DNA of 64,000 bases from Dirofilaria immitis (taxonomy: Eukaryota > Nematoda > Chromadorea > Rhabditida > Onchocercidae): assembly GCA_024305405.1 (NCBI GenBank), contig JAKNDB010000087.1:682001-746000 (forward strand). The letters are read 5' to 3'. The notes below the pieces were generated by a model. It had not been told where the DNA came from and made no database searches. It saw only the letters and a program-made list of their open reading frames with translations. This document shows, in pieces, positions 12,300 through 23,810 of this stretch. Numbering within the stretch: the first letter of the stretch is position 1; each line of letters opens with the position of its first letter. The position numbers and the translations under genes were made by a program.

Positions 12300-13296
12300 A
12301 TGGGGAAGATGAGGAATTGCGCTGTTATGCGTATTTTTGAGTTATTGATTTTATTATCAGTAAGTAAATTATTTTAGCTATTGAGTATGTGATTTTTTTT
12401 TTAGAGATTTTTCTAATTTATTCTCGAAATTTCGAAACTATCTCAATTTTTTGAACTTTCACTTCGTTTTCTCCTTATCATTTCTTTTTCGAGATTAATT
12501 TCAGTTTGAGTTTTCTTTCTTTTTTTTTTTTTTTTTTTGAAATTTTTCATAACAATTCGTTTGAAGGCAATTTAATCATTTTTAAATTTTTAAAATACTT
12601 TTCTAAAAAATATTTTCAACAAAGTAAAATTTTACAGTAATATTTTACAGTACTTTCAACAAGTAGAATTTTACGGTAATAATTCTAAAAGTCTTGTCAA
12701 AACAATTTTCAATATTTGTCGTAATTTTAATAAATCCATTCTTAAAACTTTTATGCATTTGAATCCAAGAATTCTATAGCACTAAGCCATTCATTTTAAT
12801 CCATCCTAAAATAATGCTGTAATATTGTTAGTGAATCTGTTTAGTAGCAATGTCGAAGTCTCGAAATATTAATCCTAGGATTCCAAAAATATGTATTAGT
12901 TTCATATATCGCTTTGCATTCGTTAAATTTCTATCAAATATGAATAATAATAATTAGCTTTATTAAAATTTGTAAATTCTTACTTCGCAAACAATATCTA
13001 AAGCATTTTTATCACATGATATAAGCATCGTAGGATGAGGAAATTTTATTGATTCATTTGTTAGCAGAAATTTATAAATTTAGATAATCATCATTTTTCC
13101 TTATTTTTAGACTATTGTAATGCGACGGATTCTAACATCTCAAACTGATAACGAGAAAGCATCAACATTGTCCAGTGTTTACAATATACGCCGTATCAAC
13201 AACGATCCAGAAATACAGTCAAGAAGTGCAGCTGGCAATCAAATTAATTTTACGAATAAAAATGTTTGTCGACACATTCGAATTCGTGAAAAATAA
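12300..13296 (+). CDS. small, probably secreted, basic protein of about 81 residues
   Basis: Exon 1 is 12300-12359: an ATG, then 20 codons ending TTA-TTA-TCA before a perfect GTAAGT donor. Exon 2 is 13111-13296 after a TTATTTTTAG acceptor, ending TAA. Both junctions are phase 0. The N-terminus MGKMRNCAVMRIFELLILLS, followed by TIV, looks like a signal peptide with a short hydrophobic core. The rest is polar and basic (MRRILTSQTDNEKAST, VYNIRRINNDPEIQ, VCRHIRIREK) with one cysteine, so no disulfide-rich fold. A TATTTCAG at 12257 may be the splice-leader acceptor. I do not recognise a family. It could be a neuropeptide-like or filaria-specific secreted protein. The model rests on splice signals and codon content only. 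Confidence 0.5.
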
Positions 13297-14443
13297 ATTT
13301 GCCATATTACTAAGAAGTTGACTTATTTCCAGAAGGCTATAAAAAAGATAAGCCAATTATGCTTTCTATTCATATACATAAAACGGTTATATACGTATGT
13401 ATTATTGTTGAAAATAGGCAGATGAAATACATTCTTCAAAATTTGCTTGTATAAACAAATTCTAAAATCCGTTATATGTTTGGCAACTCTATCTATTGTT
13501 CGTTCACGATACGCTTACCAATACAGGTATGAAATTCTTGGAAAATTCTCAAAAAAAAAAATCCGATCATCGTTGATTTAAGAAAGATAGTATCAAATAA
13601 TAAAATGTTGACAAGCATATGAATTTGAAGTAATAGCTAATTGATTAGTTTCTTGATAATGATTAGCGTATTTATTTCAATTAAAAGAATTTCGAATAAT
13701 GTTCTAGGAAAACAAAACTTTCGAACTGTTTCATCAATTCTTCAGTATTGCTTAATTACTCGATAGTAAGATTTCAAAATTTCTGTCAAAAGATAAAAAA
13801 TCTATTCAGACAGATTTACATTTCTTATTTATAACATAAGAATAATGCCTTTATAAGCTCATAAAAAAGGAGAAAAAAGAAACTATGAAAACAAGAACAG
13901 CATAATGATTGTTTTAGCTAAGAATTAAGTAAAAATTTATTAATCAAAACAATTGATTATTGCCTGATGGAAGTACTCCTATTACTAGTTTTGGCACTTT
14001 TTAAATTTTAGTATATCATTATTTTATTCTCTAGTTTATATTTTTTTCCTTTATCTTCTATAAAAAGTTTTCCCAAATTCGATATGAAAGATAAATAGTT
14101 TCCTTAGGATGATTTTCGGTAAGTATAATGCAGTACTTTTCTGATTGCATAAAATTTCTAAGTAAACTTAATTTAAGCAAAAATTTTATCAGTCAATGAG
14201 AATATGTGCTATTTTCGCACTACTAAATATTATTCATCACCATCATTTTTCTCTTCAAAAATTATATCACAAACTCTTTAATTAATGAATCAGAGATCTT
14301 CAGATAAATTTTATTGAAACAAAATTTCCTAATCATCAAATGATATTATAATGTATTTTAGAAATTATTAGATTGATAACTATAAATATGACTAATCGAT
14401 ATTTTGTAAATTTCAATTTAATTTTTAGCTCAGAAATACCGAA
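13297..14443. other. intergenic stretch before the F-box gene
   Basis: AT-rich sequence with no open frame or RNA gene that I can support. A TTTTTAG acceptor ending at 14428, 15 bases before the next ATG, fits a splice-leader site for the downstream gene. Confidence 0.5.
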
Positions 14444-17400
14444 ATGGCTCAAATTACACATTTTTTTGCTATTCGTAAGCGTCGAACAAATGAAGAAGGT
14501 GATTGTTCATTAAGCGAGAAAAAATGAAAGCAATCAAAACACGTGATACTATTAATACTATTAGTATTTCTTCTAGTCGATTAGTTCCATATTGCGATTT
14601 TTTCGACAACAAGGAAAATGGTATAATAATTATGAATTTCTCAAACTATTTAGATATATTTATAAAATAATAATTATTATTTTGCTAGAAATAAAATGAT
14701 ACACAAAAAATGCTGATGAGCCTTATTATATTATTCAGATGTTTTTCTTTTCTTTTAAAAGACACTTTTTGTCATAATAATAAATAAAATATTAAGTTTC
14801 ATATCATATTTTCGAACATAGTATGTTGTCGTTAGAATTAATTTCTTGTGTTAGAATGCCAAATATGATATAGGAACAAGTAACCGTATTCTATCCTTCC
14901 GATGTTAGATAGCATTTCGTAACGCTGAGAAATTTGTTTAAATCTGATAACAGTAAATCTAACACAATTTATCATCATTAGGATTGAATAAATAGTGAAG
15001 ATTTTAAGAAAATAAACACTTTTAGCAGTGGAGAACATAGTACAGGTAGTACCGAATGTTATTTCGAATACACCACTTGGAATTTTTCGAGTGTTTCCAC
15101 CTGAATTACTCTATTCGATATTTGATTACATGCCAGGTTTCTGAATTCACTGTTTTCTTTCATTAAAAGTTTCAAGATTTTAAAATACTGAAAGAAAAAC
15201 TTGCCCTTGCACTAGCTATAATGCTTGATCGCTGATTGAAAAATTTTTGTCTTCTTTCTACTTAACTAGCTTGAAGTTTTATTGTTATACATTTTGCTTC
15301 GAAAAGAAAACGAATGAATGAAGATGGAAAAAGAACATAAAAACTACGCATTTTCTGTTATATCTCTAAATAAAGTTCTTATTTCAGTACTACAGTTAAA
15401 GCAGCTCAGTCTCTCATCTAGGACGCTGAACAACAAAATTCGTGGATATATCTTAATGGCGAATGCACGTCGACGATTTTTTGCAGAAACGGTTAAAGTA
15501 TACGATGCTGATCTTGAGAATGCACAAGATCCATTCCATTCTTGGGGTTAGTTCTGTTGGTTTAAAGTGGATAAGTTGTATATTGTTTATTATTAATGAA
15601 TTCGGTGTAACGTCTTTGCCCGGTTGGGTTCGATCATTGTTTGGATAGTTTATGGTGAACATAAATAATATATCAACTTTTCCAGGTATACTTCTGAAAA
15701 CATGCACTGTCGTAATGAGCTTTCATGGAAGCCATGTCTTCTTGGGAAAATTCTTCAACAAGGTGAGACAATGTAGCCAGTTTGCATCATCTTATAATTT
15801 TTAAAATTATATATTTTTTAAATTATACAAATTTCCAGAATAAGGATGTTCGAAATTGGTATGGTTGGGGGCGATGCTTTATGGCGGTAAGTGTAGACAC
15901 AAATATTATTTCTTCGTAGCCATGTATTGAAAATAATGATGCGTATGAAAAGGAAATATGCTCAAAATATATATATTAGGTTAGATTTATTTTTTCTACA
16001 TTTTTTCTTGATTACTTGAGTTATCAAAATTAAAAATTGCTTTTTTCAGTTTTGCAAAGGATGGGCATACAATGAATGTGAAGAACTATTCCGGGCAGTA
16101 ATGCGATTTACCGGTTTGAACAATATTCTCAACCGCGCTATGTCGAGAAAAGTCAAAAATTATGCCCACTTAGAAATCGAGGTAACAGTCATAAGGTTTA
16201 CTATCTTAGTTTGGTACTCACAAATTTTTTTAGCTTCGAGTACGCCTTCGAGGTTTCTTCCTTAGTTGCTATGGAAGGAATGAAGAATATTATGGATTCT
16301 GGAATTCGATTATTTTGCGCACTCAAAAACTGTTGCTCAACAGGGAAAATTATTTATGATAATATTTGGGCCTTTGAAGCTGGATGAAGATAATCGCGGT
16401 AAGAAATGACTAGTTATTAATCTTAATGAAATTTTTGGAAATTGAAATTGAAACGAAACAAAATGTTCAAAAAATTATCAAAACTCATTATTGCTTATAT
16501 TTGAAAATAAATATATCACTTCTACGCATTTAGAGATCATTGACTGGGAACTGCTAAGCAATAACACGATTGAAGATCGCCATCTTTGTAAGGAAATAAT
16601 CGGCCCTATGTCATTCAGTATTCATTGCTTAGTTAGTAATGAAAATTTGATGGAATATTCGTGGAGCGATTATCATATTTTCAATTTAATCGAAGAAATT
16701 TCAAGTAAATAATTTATTATTTATAGCTCTCGAAGAATTAAAATTCTTATGCTACTTAAATTATGACATTTACTGATTGCTGTTTGATAGTATCACCTTG
16801 AAGAAAAAGATCATTCAATATGAATAACATTCAAAGTGATAGAGATTTTGAACCAGAAGGAGCGCAGTATAGTCCAATGTGAGTGAAGTTAAGATGCTAA
16901 GCTGATGCTCAACTTAACATAAAAAAGCACGGACGAATACTAATACTAGATATTTTTTCTTTGGATATTCTTAAATTATTATACTACTGTTATTATTATT
17001 ATCTAATTATGACTATTTCAAATTATCATTCAACTGTCTCATTACACTGCTGTCAAATGCTTAAATTAATATCAGTATTTTCAGACGCAACTGTTTTTCA
17101 ACTATCATAAAAATCTGAATATTGAAAAGAAAAATTTAAAAGTTGTTTAAGCAGCTCCACATTCCTGGACTCTTGATAACTTTGCCGCACTTTTGGCTCT
17201 CCGACCAAAACTTATCCATATTGCATTGCTCGCTCGGATAATACATGGTCATCAAGAAGAAGCAGCACACCTCTTCCATGCAATAAATTCAGTATGCTCT
17301 CTCAAATTAAAATTTTTAAAAAGCATTAAAACATTAATTTGTTCACTTTTGTAATCACTACACTGTATATTTCAGTCATATCATTATGTCATTAAGTGAA

Positions 17401-17975
17401 AAATAATGTTGGTTTTTGAATCAATAAATCTTTTAGTTTTTAAATGATAGAAAATTTGCCAATTTAAAAATCTAAAAAATCATTGGTCATTACTACATAC
17501 ATACGAAAGTATGTGTGCAGCATTTTTCAGGATCTTTAAAGTTTTATGATTTTATTAAATTAAGATTTTACATAGGTTTTGCATCAGTGGGGTATTTTCT
17601 CGAGCGCAGCAGTGACCGGTGCAATGTTGAAAACATTTCGATCCTTGTCCGATATTCGTCGCCGCCTTTTTTGTCCTCATTCTTAAGAACTGAATCAGAG
17701 CTACTAAGTGATGCCTTAATGAATGAACCTTGTGAGTATTTTCATCTTTCCAATTAATAATAACGAACATAGTGCTAGGAATAAAATTATTCCAGAAAAT
17801 ATGAGAAATTAGAATTGATTTTAACTGGTAGAGCAAACAGTATTAAAGTTGTATTTTTTGATCACTTCTTCGGTAATATATGATTGTTATAGTCGATCGC
17901 GATTATTTCTATATGGAATTGGCTATTGGACGTGCTGTATCACCACTAGTGACATTAATGGCATCAAATATTTGA
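14444..17975 (+). CDS. prom-1: F-box protein of the FBXO47 / PROM-1 family
   Basis: FBXO47 proteins are F-box substrate receptors for SCF ubiquitin ligases; C. elegans PROM-1 promotes meiotic entry and homologue pairing. Exons: 14444-14620, 15041-15136, 15388-15546, 15686-15762, 15839-15886, 16050-16181, 16234-16398, 16534-16704, 17152-17291, 17576-17731, 17893-17975. The F-box spans exons 2-3 (PLGIFRVFPPELLYSIFDYM, then LSLSSRTLNNKIRGYI). Family-specific matches are HLEIELRVRLRGFF (human KLELRIRLFCRN), MIIFGPLKL (human YIIFGPISP) and the C-terminal helices through ALLARIIHG. Three one-base breaks occur: A run 14519-14524, T run 16313-16316, T run 17667-17672. Adding one base at each gives 468 residues with all phases agreeing (human 452). 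The first exon encodes a PCNA-interaction-like QITHFF followed by RKRR. The N-terminal exon is the least certain part. Confidence 0.88.
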
Positions 17976-18409
17976 AGCTAAATTTTCAGTGAAGTTTAAA
18001 TTTTTTAATCGTGGTGTGTAGTCTTTTCAATCATATTTCGTTAATTTTATTGTTTTTTCTGATGCTTTTAAGATATTCTGTAACAAAGTTTATTTATTAA
18101 TATAAGTTTTATTCCATAACTTTTCAATCAATTCAAATTTTAATTTTAAAAATTCACTTGAAATTTTATATAGGTTGAATGAAGAATTTAAGGCTTCAAG
18201 CTTACCAAACTATATTATCTGAGATATTATTATTTGAACAACGATGGGAATCAAAGAATAAAAAAATGAGAGAAGATGGGAAAATTTATTTGTTATAATA
18301 TTGTTTTTTATTGAGAAACATTGAAAGCTGTTAATTTTATAAAAATAAGATATTTGTGAATTGTTTCTAATAGTCTTCATTTTACTTAAGTAATTAATTT
18401 ATTGTGAAT

Positions 18410-18592
18410 TTATTTTTTCTGGTCAAATGGATAAGATTCTGTGAACATTTTTATGGTTGACTTTTTTGCCAGGATAAGGACTTCGTTTTTCTTTTCAATA
18501 AGATAAAGTGCTATATATTTGTGAATTATTTGTTTATTTTTTATAAATTGTTTCTGGTTTAAATAGCTTGTTAATGTCTCTGTTGTTATCAC
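18410..18592 (-). CDS. possible terminal exon of an unrecognised minus-strand gene
   Basis: An open frame of about 60 residues ends in TAA at 18410, tail-to-tail with the F-box gene and about 435 bases from it. It reads VITTETLTSYLNQK, then YLIEKKNEVLILAKKS, and ends ESYPFDQKK. It uses C- and G-ending codons more than the surrounding DNA. No acceptor or partner exon is clear, and no family is recognised. It may belong with the exons at 19131-20502 or be chance. Confidence 0.2.
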   Translation of the reverse strand: MITTETLTSYLNQKQFIKNKQIIHKYIALYLIEKKNEVLILAKKSTIKMFTESYPFDQKK

Positions 18593-19130
18593 TTTTATAA
18601 TACAAACTATAAATCAAATTTAGCATGAAATAATGATTTATTGTTTCATCCTAAAAGAGCAAACTTATATAGCGTAAAGAAATTCAGTCAATATTAATAT
18701 TTTCGTTCAATAATCGCTCGAAACTCTCGATCACTTTATTGTCTTTATGCGAGAAATTGGGAAAAAATCATTCTCAATTTTTTAAGGGAAGTCAGTGGGT
18801 GAAAAATTAATATAATTAAAAATTTATCCTGGGTAAACAGTAATAATGCTTTAAAAAGAAATGGCAATTAACAAGAAAAATGAACTAAAAAGTTTATCAT
18901 CAAGCCCTGCAATATTCCATGAAATATTAATAAATTATCCAACTTATATTTGGATAAGGACAAAGCACATATCTAATACAAAACAATATATATTGAAAAA
19001 TAAAATCAAGTATATGCAAACTGCAATATGAAATTATTATTAGAAAGCAATGAACAATCAAAATAAAATGGAATTTAAAAACAAAAATTAAATTTTATGA
19101 TCAAATATTGTTATTGCAATCGAATGAAAT

Positions 19131-20502
19131 TTATTGTAAAAATTCATTTTTAGCACTAATATAATCAGATAATGCTTTCCATGTGCTTCCAATAAACGTC
19201 TTCGATTTATCCTAAAAATAAGATTAAATTTTCAGATTTTTTTTTATTTGCAGCCATTAATCATAATTATCATGATTATCAAAGATGCATAATCAATAAT
19301 CATAAAAATATTATGGTTGCGATCGTTTCATTCAATGAATAATTGAAAGGAAAATTATATAGTCTAAGCGGCGAATATTTATCAATCGAAATAATTATTG
19401 TACATTCATAACGGACTGATATGATATTGATATGAGATTGTTTAAAAATAATAAAATATTGCAAATTAATAAATTTAATGTTTTAATGGAAAGGATATAT
19501 TTGATACTATATTTATATTATAGTCTCAAAGTAATTGTTTACTTTTTTGGTAACATTAAAATAAATATTTGAAAGATTGTAGCATATTGTCATTTCTTTA
19601 AATGTTATCAGCCGAAATGTGATATAAAATATCGTATCAATCATTTATAAAATTATAGTTTACTTTTGATAATATTAGAACAAATATTTGAAAAATAAAT
19701 ATCATATAAGATTTTATCTCAAGCAATAAAATGATATGATTTTATAATCGTAACAATTTTATTTCATTCTTAATTTTACTCTACTCTTAAGCAAATGGTT
19801 GTTCGAGAATGAAAGGAAAAAAGAAACGGCTTGAAATTATCATTTTTATCATATACTATGATAAGTAATAGAAATGAGAGAATGTACAAAGTTTTAAATG
19901 AATGCCTCATCTTATATATCTAAATTAAAAAAGTTATTTAAATATTTATAAGAGGAAAAAAACTTTTCCTTAATGAATTATTTCATCTGATGATTAACTA
20001 AAATTATTGATTGATGATCATATCTAAAATATTTAGCAAAATTGATCAAACAAAATTATTCATTGCTTCTATCGATAATATTTATAGCAATATAATGATA
20101 ACGAATTAATCAGATCATAGATAATAACAATAATAATAATAATAATAAAATTGATATATTTAAGAATAAAATTAAATCTTGATTTATTCTTTTTTCTAAA
20201 TATATCATTTTTGGTTAAAAATGATTTCCAAAAAAAAAAATTATTGATATTATCATTTTCTTTATCAGATATTATTTATTTCAATTTAAATAAAAATTTG
20301 CATAAAACTTTTTTAAAAAATAAGCGATAATTTTCGCGCTTACCAATTGATGATGAACCGATTCCCAAATTCCATCCACTCCACGCCATACATTAGTAGT
20401 GATCGAATTGATAATTCCTGTTTTATCATTTTCATCAGTATTTTTATTGATATTTGTTGTTTGATTATTTTTTCGTTCATTTTCCAGTGTTTTATTAGCG
20501 GT
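19131..20502 (-). CDS. two 3' exons of an unrecognised minus-strand gene
   Basis: Exon 20344-20502 follows a CATTCTAG acceptor and ends CAA-TTG before GTAAGC. It is open for 53 codons and contains a polar Asn/Lys/Asp stretch, then SITTNVWRGVDGIWESVHHQ. The terminal exon 19131-19211 follows TATTTTTAG and encodes DKSKTFIGSTWKALSDYISA, ending in TAA. Both junctions are phase 0, so the pair reads as one protein C-terminus. Upstream exons are not secure; a candidate at about 21074-21119 (HGVSSRNLAKFRDK) has good splice signals but the wrong phase. A second frame across 20340-20540 is also open but does not fit the splice signals. No family recognised. Confidence 0.45.
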
Positions 20503-23500
20503 CTAGAATGATAATTTATCATTCTTTGATAATCTAGCAAAAAAAAAGGAAAAATTAAATTTTATTATTTCATAATTTTAATTAAGCAAAAATTTATTAT
20601 GCCGTGATATATTTTATCTAACTTATGCTGATAAGTTATCACGTAAATTAAAAAAAAAAAGCAGAAAATGTATTTAAATTTCTTAGATAATTTTTTTTTA
20701 ATATATCAGCTATTAAATTAAGCAAGAAATTTTATCAATAAATTCGATCAATGAGTACGAAGATAAAATACATTATCTAATCAAAGAATTGTAAAAAAAA
20801 AAAGCCACTAATAAATTAATAAGAAAAAAATAATGATAATAATAAAATTTGCTTTGTTCTGCCCAATAATCGGTACTGATAGAAGTGATATTAATAGATA
20901 GCATTTAATCATTAATGACTTCATCGATGATAATTATCCTTATTTGATTAACCTTTAAATATTCTGAAATAAAATATTTGCACAATCGAATCGATTAATT
21001 TAAAATTTAAAAAATCAACAAAATTTGTTGAATGCGAAAACTGATAAATAAATGTAAATATAAAAGATTGATATATCATTACAGCTTATCTCTAAATTTT
21101 GCAAGATTTCTCGACGAAACACCATGTCTAGAATATAATTCATCAATAAATGATAATGATGACATTAATGGATGCTTTATGTTCTAAAAAAATTTTCTCA
21201 ATAGAATAGAAATTTCAATTAATTGATTAATTGAAATTATATCAGAATAATTAAATATAGTTAAATATCGAGAATAAAATGTAAGTTATCGAGAATAGAA
21301 TATCAACAATAAGTTAAATGCAATATTGTTAAAAAAAAATAATAATGCATGATTAATTATCAATCATTGAATCATATCATTTGTATGCTTTGATAATCAA
21401 TTTTATCAACTAATATTATTTGTTAATTCATTTCACAAATTTTACTATTATTATAGCTATCTGTAAAAATATTTCATTTTTTTTTATAATTTGTAATGAT
21501 AATTTTTACGTTCATACATTTAACATATTTCATTTTGATTTTAAGTATTAAATTTTCTCTTTCTTTTCTAATATTTCATTTTATAAAATATCGAACTTTA
21601 TTTAGTGATAATCGATAATTTAGTAATAATTGATAAGTTGGTAACAATTGATAATTTAGTGATAGTTGATAATTTAGTAATAAATGATAATTTAGTAATA
21701 ACTGATAATTTAGTGATAATTGATAATTTAGTAATAATTGATAATTCAGTAATAAATGATAACTTAATAATAATTGATAATTTTGTAATAATTAATAATT
21801 TCGTGATAATTGATAATTGAAATTGATAAAAATGACGACAGTTTTGTAATTTTCACAAAACATAATTTTAATCAATTATAAATGCGATAGAACTTTTAAT
21901 ATTTAATATAAGAAATTAAATTTCAAAAAAAAAAATTCTCATGTGATAATAATGATAATAAAGTTTCATATATATATATATATATATACAAAAAAAAAGA
22001 AGCTAGAAAAGCATTTTGTTATAAGAGAAAGTTGAAATGCAATAAATTGCAAAAAAAAAAATGAAATTAAAGTATCATTCATTTTCAAAGAATTCAGGCC
22101 GCTATATTTTCTATCTTTATGAGTAATAAATTTGAACATTTTTGTTTGCTTATTCATTTTTATTCAAACAAATATCAAAGATTGCTAAACATATATAATT
22201 TGAAATATTCATATATATTAAAAAGAATTTTTATAATTGTTAAAAATCATTAATGAATAATGATAATAACTTGATTAATTCGTAATCATTACTAATTTTA
22301 TTGATATTATCACTTGCTTTGCTATATTGTTGAAAATTATTAATGAATAATAGTAATAGTTTGATTAATTCATAATCATTATAGTTTTATTGATATTATC
22401 ACTGCTTATCATACTGATATTATTATTATCACTGCTTATTATAGTTGCATTGATATTATCAAATTGATATTATCACTGCTTATTATAGTTACATTGATAT
22501 TATCAAATTGATATTATCACTGCTTATTATAGCTGCATTGATATTATCAAATTGATATTATCACTGCTTATTATAGTTGCATTGATACTATCACTGCTTA
22601 TCTCATTGCTTTTCAAATGAAAGAATTAAGCTAAAGCTATTAATTATAAAATTTTATCTAAAAAATCGAAAAATTCATGTCATTGTAGTGGAAAATTATT
22701 AGAAATAATTTTATGCGTAATTTAGGATAATTCATTTTTAATTTATAATTATTTCAAATTTTAATTATTTTTATTTTTATCGTTTAATGTATTGCATTAT
22801 TTATTATCGGTGTGAAAAGTAAATTATTTTTGCTAAGGTATTAAATTACGGTAATATTCAATTGCAAATAATTGAATAAATTAACCAAATTACCGTATTC
22901 CCGACTTTCATTAACAAATATGATTAAAAATTAATTAATTAGTCAAAGAAATTAATATTTTCATATAATTTTCATCGCTTCTAAAATTATTCAAACAAAA
23001 TATTGATGGCATTGAAATAATAAATGTTTTATTGATCGTTATCGATTGCATCCAAAAATTAATCAAAACAAAATATCGATTGCATTGAAATAATAAATGT
23101 TTCATTGATCATTATCGATAGGACAGATATTTTGATTTGTTTTTTTTTCCGATTTAATTTTTAGAATTTCAACTTTAACATTCCAAAGATATTCATCGAA
23201 ATGATATGTATATATATATCATTGTGTTTCGATAAAATTTATATGATAATAAAAATATCAGTTAAAATGTTAAATAAAAATAATTACATAAAATCAAATC
23301 AATCATATCTTATTGATAAATTATTCAATTTTAATAAACATATATAATATCATACATATACATTTAACTATAGCAAATAATTATAATTGAGGTAAGAAGA
23401 AAAAAATTCATATCAAATTTTAGATTATCCGAAAAAAAATTTGCATAAATATTTAGAATATTTATAAATGATAAAAATGATTTAAAAAAAAAATCAAAGT

Positions 23501-23810
23501 ACTAAAACAAAATGATAAACAATGCAAAATGGAAGAAAAGATGATAAGTGATAATGATAAAAAAAAGCAAAAATGATAAACAATACAATGAAAAAACATA
23601 TATATATATTGTTTTTGAAAATTTTAATTTTTAATCAAACATTTTGAAAATAAATAAGTAATATTATAAACATACATTGACACGTATTTAATCAGAAAAT
23701 TAACGTGATCTTTTGTTTTTTATGATTCACGTATGAGTGATTCACGTATGAAGTAATCTAAATAATTAAGGCTACGCAATAATATGAGTACTACAAATTA
23801 TATAAGCCTA
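20503..23810. repeat. AT-rich intergenic DNA with two tandem-repeat arrays
   Basis: No gene is supported. At 21605-21820 there are about 12 copies of an 18-bp unit (GATAATTTAGTAATAATT). At about 22380-22602 there are about four copies of a 44-bp unit (TATTATCACTGCTTATTATA followed by a GTTGCATTGA half). A minus-strand open frame at about 22080-22157 has coding-like codons but no splice donor. Confidence 0.6.

Noticed and set aside
14469..14530. Very short intron (32 or 56 bases) in FBXO47 exon 1
   Set aside because: Either would restore frame, but 32 bases is too short and the 56-base version would remove the basic segment; a one-base A-run error is simpler.
15453..15707. Minus-strand open frame across the F-box exons
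   Set aside because: Antisense shadow of FBXO47 exons 3 and 4.
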